Below, piece by piece: positions 57,736-64,000 of a stretch of 64,000 nt of DNA (positions within the stretch are counted from its first letter, which is position 1; the number at the start of each line of letters is the position of its first letter). Below the pieces are notes generated by a model. That model did not search any database and was not told where the DNA came from. It worked only from the letters and a program-made list of their open reading frames with translations. This stretch comes from Branchiostoma floridae (Eukaryota; Chordata; Leptocardii; Amphioxiformes; Branchiostomatidae): positions 14,353,873 to 14,417,872 of the forward strand of contig NC_049991.1 in the NCBI RefSeq assembly GCF_000003815.2, written 5' to 3'. Position numbers and translations under genes: made by a program.

Positions 57736-57737
57736 TA

Positions 57738-57902
57738 AATCTCCAAGCAGATCCTACGGTAGCATAAGATAGTATAAAAAGCTGGCAGAGGACTAAAGCC
57801 GGCTTAGGATTGTGTTTCGCTACGTGGCAAATGGACACCTCTTGGCTGACAAGACTCCTTGGCCAGTTTCGTACTATCTTTGTAGGATCTGCTTGGAGAT
57901 TA
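57738..57902. mobile_element. TAATCTCC-family MITE
   Basis: AATCTCCAAGCAGATCCTAC ... GTAGGATCTGCTTGGAGATT; core GCTGGCAGAGGACTAAAGCC and CTCTTGGCTGACAAGACTCC. Flanks ACGATCTA and ACAATCTA give a likely 8-base target duplication with one mismatch. Confidence 0.8.
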
Positions 57903-58443
57903 CAATCTAGGTCATGTGCTATGATGCATGTTTACATCACAGGGCCGGGAAATATACATTGGCGTGCACATGAGCTAGCCTCTACCAGGCCCTCCAGGTC
58001 GCTGGAAAAATAGTAGAAATAGAATAGTGGCTAATTTTACTCCTCTGCCGGCTAAACTCCTTCCCCAGCTTATGTTTACTGTCTTATGCCACGGAGGAAT
58101 CTGCTTGGAGATTAGAAATTGGCCAAATAGACAGAAAACACACCAGAGGAGTTGGTTGGCCGAGGAGTACAGTTTGCGACCTAACCAACTCCTCTTGTGT
58201 GTTTTCTGTTTATTTGGCCAATTTGTAGTCTGTGTAACACAAACTCCGCTGTCCAGGGCTGTAACTGGCCCCTCCCCGCGTGGGCCGGCGGATGTTAGTA
58301 AAACTTAACTTCTAAAGACGTCTTGCTGGCCAAAGGCGGCGACAGCAAATTTCTCATGTGACGTAATTTTCAGCACTTGTAGCACCGAAAGCGGAGGCGC
58401 GACAATCCTAGGGCGTCCGGGGGCATGCTCCCCCGGGAATATT

Positions 58444-59310
58444 NNNNNNNNNNNNNNNNNNNNNNNNNNNNNNNNNNNNNNNNNNNNNNNNNNNNNNNNN
58501 NNNNNNNNNNNNNNNNNNNNNNNNNNNNNNNNNNNNNNNNNNNNNNNNNNNNNNNNNNNNNNNNNNNNNNNNNNNNNNNNNNNNNNNNNNNNNNNNNNNN
58601 NNNNNNNNNNNNNNNNNNNNNNNNNNNNNNNNNNNNNNNNNNNNNNNNNNNNNNNNNNNNNNNNNNNNNNNNNNNNNNNNNNNNNNNNNNNNNNNNNNNN
58701 NNNNNNNNNNNNNNNNNNNNNNNNNNNNNNNNNNNNNNNNNNNNNNNNNNNNNNNNNNNNNNNNNNNNNNNNNNNNNNNNNNNNNNNNNNNNNNNNNNNN
58801 NNNNNNNNNNNNNNNNNNNNNNNNNNNNNNNNNNNNNNNNNNNNNNNNNNNNNNNNNNNNNNNNNNNNNNNNNNNNNNNNNNNNNNNNNNNNNNNNNNNN
58901 NNNNNNNNNNNNNNNNNNNNNNNNNNNNNNNNNNNNNNNNNNNNNNNNNNNNNNNNNNNNNNNNNNNNNNNNNNNNNNNNNNNNNNNNNNNNNNNNNNNN
59001 NNNNNNNNNNNNNNNNNNNNNNNNNNNNNNNNNNNNNNNNNNNNNNNNNNNNNNNNNNNNNNNNNNNNNNNNNNNNNNNNNNNNNNNNNNNNNNNNNNNN
59101 NNNNNNNNNNNNNNNNNNNNNNNNNNNNNNNNNNNNNNNNNNNNNNNNNNNNNNNNNNNNNNNNNNNNNNNNNNNNNNNNNNNNNNNNNNNNNNNNNNNN
59201 NNNNNNNNNNNNNNNNNNNNNNNNNNNNNNNNNNNNNNNNNNNNNNNNNNNNNNNNNNNNNNNNNNNNNNNNNNNNNNNNNNNNNNNNNNNNNNNNNNNN
59301 NNNNNNNNNN
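58444..59310. other. Assembly gap (867 N)
   Basis: Largest gap of the window, lying between the two repeated segments of the composite element, as expected where an assembler fails on near-identical repeats. Confidence 0.99.
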
Positions 59311-59516
59311 TAGAATTGAAACCGCCGATTACTCCTCTGCCGGTAAACTCCTTCCCCAGCTTATGTTACTGGTCTTATGCCACGGAGGAATCTGCTTGGA
59401 GATTAGAAATTGGCCAAATAGACAGAAAACACACCAGAGGAGTTGGTTGGCCGAGGAGTACAGTTTGCGACCTAACCAACTCCTCTTGTGTGTTTTCTGT
59501 TTATTTGGCCAATTTG

Positions 59517-59622
59517 TAGTCTGTGTAACACAAACTCCGCTGTCCAGGGCTGTAACTGGCCCCTCCCCGCGTGGGCCGGCGGATGTTAGGCGGGCTGCTA
59601 TAAGCGAGATTTAATCAGGCTA
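59517..59622. mobile_element. Short MITE (TAGTCTG...CAGGCTA), complete copy
   Basis: 106 bp from TAGTCTGTGTAACACAAACT to GATTTAATCAGGCTA. Flanked by GCCAATTTG and GCCAATGTG, 9 bases with one mismatch, derived from the GGCCAATTTCTACTATTTTT core of the surrounding MITE. A truncated copy starts at 58227. Confidence 0.8.
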
Positions 59623-60201
59623 GCCAATGTGTACTATTTTTCCAGTGACCTGGGGAGTACACATGAGCAACGCACTCTTGTACACACAGCCTCGCAAATT
59701 TTACACATTCGACGACGACTTATGACGAATATATGTGGACGTTAGATTAACCATACGAGCATTGCGTTATGATCCGTTTGGCTCTCATATCAAGCTCGTG
59801 TGATCTTGTATGGCACCACTATGTGTGTGTATGTCCCACCGATCCCATACTATGTATGTATGCTCACCATGTGATTGAAGCAGACGCAAACAACAAGAAG
59901 CTGCCCTTTCAAACCAGCAGATGGTTACGCAAAGGTGCCTGGCCCATAAATTGTTTTTCCCCTGTCAGTAATAGATCCACGATGTTACGGACCGGTCGAT
60001 AATGTGTGTAAAACGATCCATCTGCAGGATCTGTTCGCAAACGTCGTGCTACTGGCAGTTACGGAATACTGCCAAAACACGTTTAAAGACCACATCTTTG
60101 GTACAGAGGCGGACAATTAAATACTCTACAAGAATGAATATCCTGCTCTCCAAGCAAAGGTTCGGCAACAGCTGGTTTTAAAGGTGTTTTGGGCGTTTCT
60201 C

Positions 60202-60257
60202 TTTCTATTTTGTGCTGCTTGGCATAAAGACATAAAGAAAACAACACAAAATAGAAA
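60202..60257. repeat. Fold-back, 13-base perfect stem
   Basis: TTTCTATTTTGTG pairs with CACAAAATAGAAA; looser pairing extends outwards. Preceded at about 60150 by CTCCAAGCAAAGGTT, as at 47200. Confidence 0.65.
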
Positions 60258-60589
60258 ACCCCATAAAAATGTCTAATACATGTACATGTACCTTAAAAAG
60301 ATATGTCTGTCTGGCTCTAGGTCTTTTAGACGCTTTCTTTTGGGAAAGGGATCATTTTCCAAACAGTGCCTATTTCATTATCTAAATAGCGCGCGTATTG
60401 TCAATAAAGACACGAGAGATGGACTCCTCTGAGACCCACCCCCTCACCTAAAGATTATTACATTACGCACTTCATCCACTGTTGACGTAAGCGGCACTCG
60501 AGACTTAAAGTCTTGTGACCGCGCGGTGAAGACACCCACGAAGTATAGATAACAACAGACTTGATGATTTAGTCCATTTATTTAGTACC

Positions 60590-60900
60590 TAATGGTAAAA
60601 GAATGGGATAGTGGGGGTGTTATCCCTATATTTTACAAGTAAGTATTCAAGAAGTACCTATTGGTAGTCTCCATGCAGACCCAACGGTACGTTAAAGGTA
60701 GTATGAAAGCTGGCAAAGGGAGATAGCCGGCCAAGGGAGTCAAACGGCCCCGGTGCCGACTATAGTCCTTTGCCCGCTTTGATGCTATCTCTAAGGCACC
60801 GTTGGGTCTGCTTGGAGACTACATATTGGTCAAAGAATGGGATAGTGGGGGTGTTATCCCTTTATCTTGCCAGCAAGATGTTCAATGTACCCTATGTTAG
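60590..60900. repeat. Tandem duplication of about 75 bases split by a MITE
   Basis: AAAGAATGGGATAGTGGGGG and GTGTTATCCCT occur at about 60597-60628 and 60834-60865, each followed by TT.C.AG.AAG and GTACC. The MITE at 60665-60821 sits between the two units. Confidence 0.75.
60665..60821. mobile_element. MITE, TAGTCTCCATGCAGACCC ends
   Basis: TAGTCTCCATGCAGACCCAA ... TTGGGTCTGCTTGGAGACTA, an almost complete palindrome of 157 bp with the core GCTGGCAAAGGGAGATAGCCGGC. Flanks ACCTATTGG and ACATATTGG suggest a 9-base target duplication with one mismatch. Related to the TAATCTCC family by end sequence and core. Confidence 0.78.
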
Positions 60901-61231
60901 CACATATCTTTGTAGTTAGCACGTGTTTCCAAAATATTTTTTCAGGGCTTAAAAATGGGATAGATAACCAATCCTATAACAACCGCGTCACAGGTAACTG
61001 TGGAAGGTGTGATCTGATTGCTGAATCAATTTCGTACAAGTTGGATTTAAGTTGGAGAGGGGGCAACTGTCCCGTGATTATTACGTCAATACGTGGGTAT
61101 CACGCGCTTAAGTAGAAGTACGCACAACGTAACAATAATAAATTAGCAATAGTATAGTGTTGATTTTCTCAGTTTATGCGGTGACGGTTGATGTTTTTTT
61201 TTTATTTCTCTCAAAGCAGAGGTTAGTCTCA

Positions 61232-61345
61232 GACTCGTTTTTGACGTAGGGGTTTTTGTTGGCCTTTCTATCTTGTCAGGTTTTCTTTTTGTTCGCCTGA
61301 CAAAATATTAAGCTCGACAAAAACGCCCCCAAAGACATCAACTAA
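61232..61345. repeat. Imperfect fold-back
   Basis: GGGGTTTTTGTTGG pairs loosely with CGACAAAAACGCCCCC, and ATCTTGTCAGG with CCTGACAAAAT. Preceded by CAAAGCAGAGGTT, as in the other two fold-backs of this type. Confidence 0.5.
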
Positions 61346-63160
61346 AAACAAGCTGAGGCATAAACTCTGTGGAGAGTAGGTCTTATGCCTCTCACGCCTA
61401 CTCACTTTATCTGTTCATCTGTGCGGGACGTACAGAGGTCGTTTCCGACACCTACTCTCGGATTAGGGCTGCAAACCGTCATGGGAAATGAAATATAAGA
61501 AAAACATTGTTTGAGAAAAAAGAAACCGGAAGAGAAACACATCACACTTGTGTCCCTATAAGGCTGTTGTTTCATTTAGTAAGTTTTTACTTTCTGAGCG
61601 GAACTTTGCACTTCCTCTTTCTACTTGACTTTTGAATGAACTTAAAGCGGAACCATCGTGAAGCAGAAATAAAGGCGTATTGTCCACAAAGTCTTTACAT
61701 CAGCCGATTTTTCAGTGCTACTCTTTAATGCTTTAATTCAAAGTTTAATGTATAAACATAAAGCCGCACTGCAAATTTTGGCCCGATGAGCTAGGAGAAG
61801 GAAGGAAGGATACGCCGGAAATTGACAGTTGACGATGTGCGACGCGTTGATGTTTAATTGAGCATTTGTAAGTAGGATCGTCACTCTAACAAACACGTCA
61901 CAGGTATTTTCACGTGTGTAGATGACTTCGTTCAATTAACAAAGGAATCAAAATAGGTTTCCAAAGGCAGAAACACTTTGTTAACATTCCCCACCCCTTT
62001 GTCCATTTTATATGTTTTAAAAAAGTACAGCTAGCCTTATAGTCTCAGGGAGGATGCATCTGATCAATGGAGTACATGTACATCCTTGACTAGAGGACGC
62101 CAAAAGTTTACTGAGAACGAGAACGATTCCGCTTGTTGCATTTTCTACTATCACCTGTAATTGAGCTTTAGTAAACAATGATGATAATGATAAGCATGGA
62201 TCCAGAAAAGAAGCCAAACCCAACTCGGCCAGATACAGTATAGCCAACACAAGCCTTTTAATTAGACACTTGTTACATTACAATAATGTCAATGACTGTC
62301 CATGTTTCATGTATGTTTCCTACGTCCATACTACCCGTGTACGTACCCGTGTACTTATTAGTGTTTGGATGATCGGGCTCCATGTAGCAATGAAATCTTT
62401 ATTTGGTTACACTAAAGGAGATTCTACTGAAGTGGTTATGCAGACTACTTGTAAGACATATGGTACATGTACTTTTCTTCAATCTCAAAAATGCCTGCCT
62501 GCAAAAGAGGCGTTCAGATGTGATATGCGACACCATTGATTCGCTAAAATCCCCTGAACTATTCTCTGTGACGTAGTTAGTGACGTCAATATCAAACGAC
62601 AGATCGCGTCAATGGTCCCACGGGAGATCGGCACTGAACAAATTTGTGTGATTAGTGTTATCGGCAAGTACTGATAACGCCTTCGGTAGATGCTGGGGGG
62701 TGTCGACAACGTGTGTATATTGGCCAAACAAAAACACACAAGCGAACATATGCGTAACAAACTTTGGACATACAGTTGTATGCACAAAAGGTATTTTGCA
62801 AGTAGGCTTTTATCTCCATTACGCAGATAAAACCGCAAGAAACACATCCATTTTGTCACTGTCTTAGCATTTGCCATCACACCATTTCATTCATCAGTTA
62901 AATAGTAACTAAAAATAGCTGTTTCCCGTTTGATAAATCTAACAGGATGCTGGACGTATTTAATCAGTCTCATCCTGGTAACTGTGACGACACACACGAC
63001 GAATTCTACGGCACAGTCATATAACGTTCGTTGTCCTTCTGTGTACTATAGATCTTATAACGAACTCCGACCACCCAGTCACTCCACTGGACGACTAAAT
63101 GCTACTAAAATAGCTTGTTACGTTTTTTGCTGCGTCATATGATTACCTGAGTACCCTTAA

Positions 63161-63348
63161 GGCTAAGGTCACATTTCCGGCCGGGCAGCTTTCGGGAACG
63201 ATACGTATGATATAAAAGACAACAACAACACAAAATGGACCGAACATAATTCAACAGCATGCATTGTGCATATTTATTGGCATAAACTTAAATTTTTCGT
63301 TTCAGCAAACAGCCCGGCCGGGCCCCGGGTAGAAATGTGACGTAGGCC
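63161..63348. mobile_element. PIF/Harbinger-like MITE, TAA target duplication
   Basis: GGCTAAGGTCACATTTCC and the right end GAAATGTGACGTAGGCC are inverted repeats continued by GGCCGGGC / GCCCGGCC. Flanked by TAA at 63158-63160 and 63349-63351. Same family as 8844-9042, with a different AT-rich centre. Confidence 0.8.
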
Positions 63349-63437
63349 TAAGGTAATCCGGTCTGATAGGGCTAGATGCCAGGCTACCTTCAAGGGGCCA
63401 AACAATAAGATCTACCAGTACTTCGTTGTAGCGGTTT

Positions 63438-63582
63438 TCAACGTTGGCTTGGTTCATGTACCGGGAAAGGGAGTTTGCCGAGGAAGGAAGTTTGCCGAGG
63501 AAGGGAGTTTGTCGTAGTACAAACTCCTTTTCACGGCAAACTCCCTTTTCCGGCATAGAAAGGGGAACCTAGCCAACGTTGA
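63438..63582. mobile_element. Fold-back element with internal direct repeats
   Basis: TCAACGTTGGCT ... AGCCAACGTTGA at the ends; inside, GGGAGTTTGCCG and CGGCAAACTCCC pair, and GG(A)AGTTTG(C/T)CG recurs three times on the left arm. No coding potential. Confidence 0.7.
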
Positions 63583-64000
63583 CAATCGCGAACCAGCGCC
63601 CCCTAAAAGAAAAGCGGCCCCACTCGAAGTCTGCAACGGAGGCTACAACAAGCCCCGCACAGCGAGAGATTTTGAAATACAGGCTAGGATTACAAACGAT
63701 AATGATCGAGATAATGTTTTATTTACCACAGAGAAGGAATGGCATACATCGAATCCGGTTTTGATCGATTTTTTTTTCTATCGGGAGAATGGAGATACGT
63801 CGCTGTTATCTGATCAGAGCGGCTGACGTCACGTATGGCGTCATGAACACCTTGTGCGACAGCGTGGTCGACGTAAGATCTTTCAACGGATTCCGGAGGG
63901 GCTCGGGAAAAGCGTTAAGAATACAGCGCCAGACGTCTATTGAAAGTTACTTCTTAGAACACAGGACACATCTTCGCGTGTATACGTTTCCGCTGAACCA

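Larger units (their letters stand above)
57976..59659. mobile_element. Composite Mutator-like element with an internal duplication and gap
   Basis: The left end TAGCCTCTACCAGGCCCTCC and right end TTTTTCCAGTGACCTGGGGA..TA are flanked exactly by CACATGAGC (57967-57975 and 59660-59668), so everything between moved or grew as one insertion. About 280 bases are present twice, from 58020 and from 59311, starting TAGAAT and containing GCCACGGAGGAATCTGCTTG, GGCCAAATAGACAGAAAACA and AGGAGTTGGTTGGCCGAGG, nearly identical. The sequence before the gap (GGCGTCCGGGGGCATGCTCC) is unlike the MITE and may belong to another insertion. No transposase frame is visible; 867 bases are unread. Confidence 0.7.
59700..64000. 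other. Non-coding, repeat-bearing end of the window
   Basis: No exon could be supported. Contents recognised: a tandem duplication carrying a MITE (60590-60900), fold-back repeats (60202-60257, 61232-61345, 63438-63582), a dispersed repeat fragment (about 62190-62330) and a Harbinger-like MITE (63161-63348). Confidence 0.5.

Noticed and set aside
58425-59614. 364-codon frame across the large gap and its 83-codon neighbour
   Set aside because: Mostly unknown residues from N. The readable part is MITE sequence present twice.

Overview
The window looks like a piece of a cephalochordate (amphioxus, Branchiostoma) genome. The signs are an expanded tandem family of collagen-C1q genes with short GT-AG introns, two Polycomb chromobox genes with vertebrate-like exon structure, a large amount of miniature inverted-repeat DNA transposons, and six runs of N typical of a draft assembly. 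The species call is an inference from gene content; no alignment was possible. No rRNA, convincing tRNA, CRISPR or recognisable retrovirus-like element was found.

Layout. 1-5.2 kb holds no gene I can support. A first coding exon on the minus strand (5293-5442) opens an unidentified gene running leftwards. From 7.8 to 23.7 kb lies a head-to-tail array of six secreted collagen-C1q genes, all on the minus strand. Each has exon 1 (signal peptide, a Cys, an NIT sequon and the first Gly-X-Y triplets) and exon 2 (the rest of the collagen stalk plus the C1q domain), joined by a phase-1 intron. Four copies (C1q-1 to C1q-4) are close relatives made by recent duplication. One of these carries a 4-base frame-breaking deletion, and a further copy survives only as a 38-base exon remnant. 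C1q-5 and C1q-6 are older; C1q-6 has a third exon. An orphan signal-peptide exon (15607-15791) lies within the array.

From 25.2 to 27.7 kb a complete small gene on the plus strand can be assembled: a TATA-box promoter, a non-coding first exon, a second exon that ends exactly in the ATG, and a third exon coding the rest of a 140-residue stand-alone GIY-YIG nuclease-fold protein. This is the most unusual gene here. Its first intron carries an IRF/ISRE-like site and a partial copy of its own upstream region.

Two Polycomb CBX genes face each other tail to tail: CBX-A on plus (36.2-38.0 kb) and CBX-B on minus (53.7-55.3 kb). They share intron positions, exon lengths and an upstream motif. Both should encode PRC1 subunits that read H3K27me3 and bind RING1 through a C-terminal C-box. 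The C-terminal parts of both are interrupted by assembly gaps.

The rest (about 28-33, 38-53 and 56-64 kb) is repeat-rich non-coding DNA. Several MITE families with related ends (TAGCCTC, TAGTCTG, TAATCTCC, TAGTCTCC) are flanked by 9-base or near-9-base target duplications, which suggests one Mutator-like mobiliser. A second type has TAA target duplications, suggesting a Harbinger-like mobiliser. These families are inserted in one another several times, which gives a relative order of insertion. Other features are local tandem duplications, fold-back elements and short perfect palindromes.
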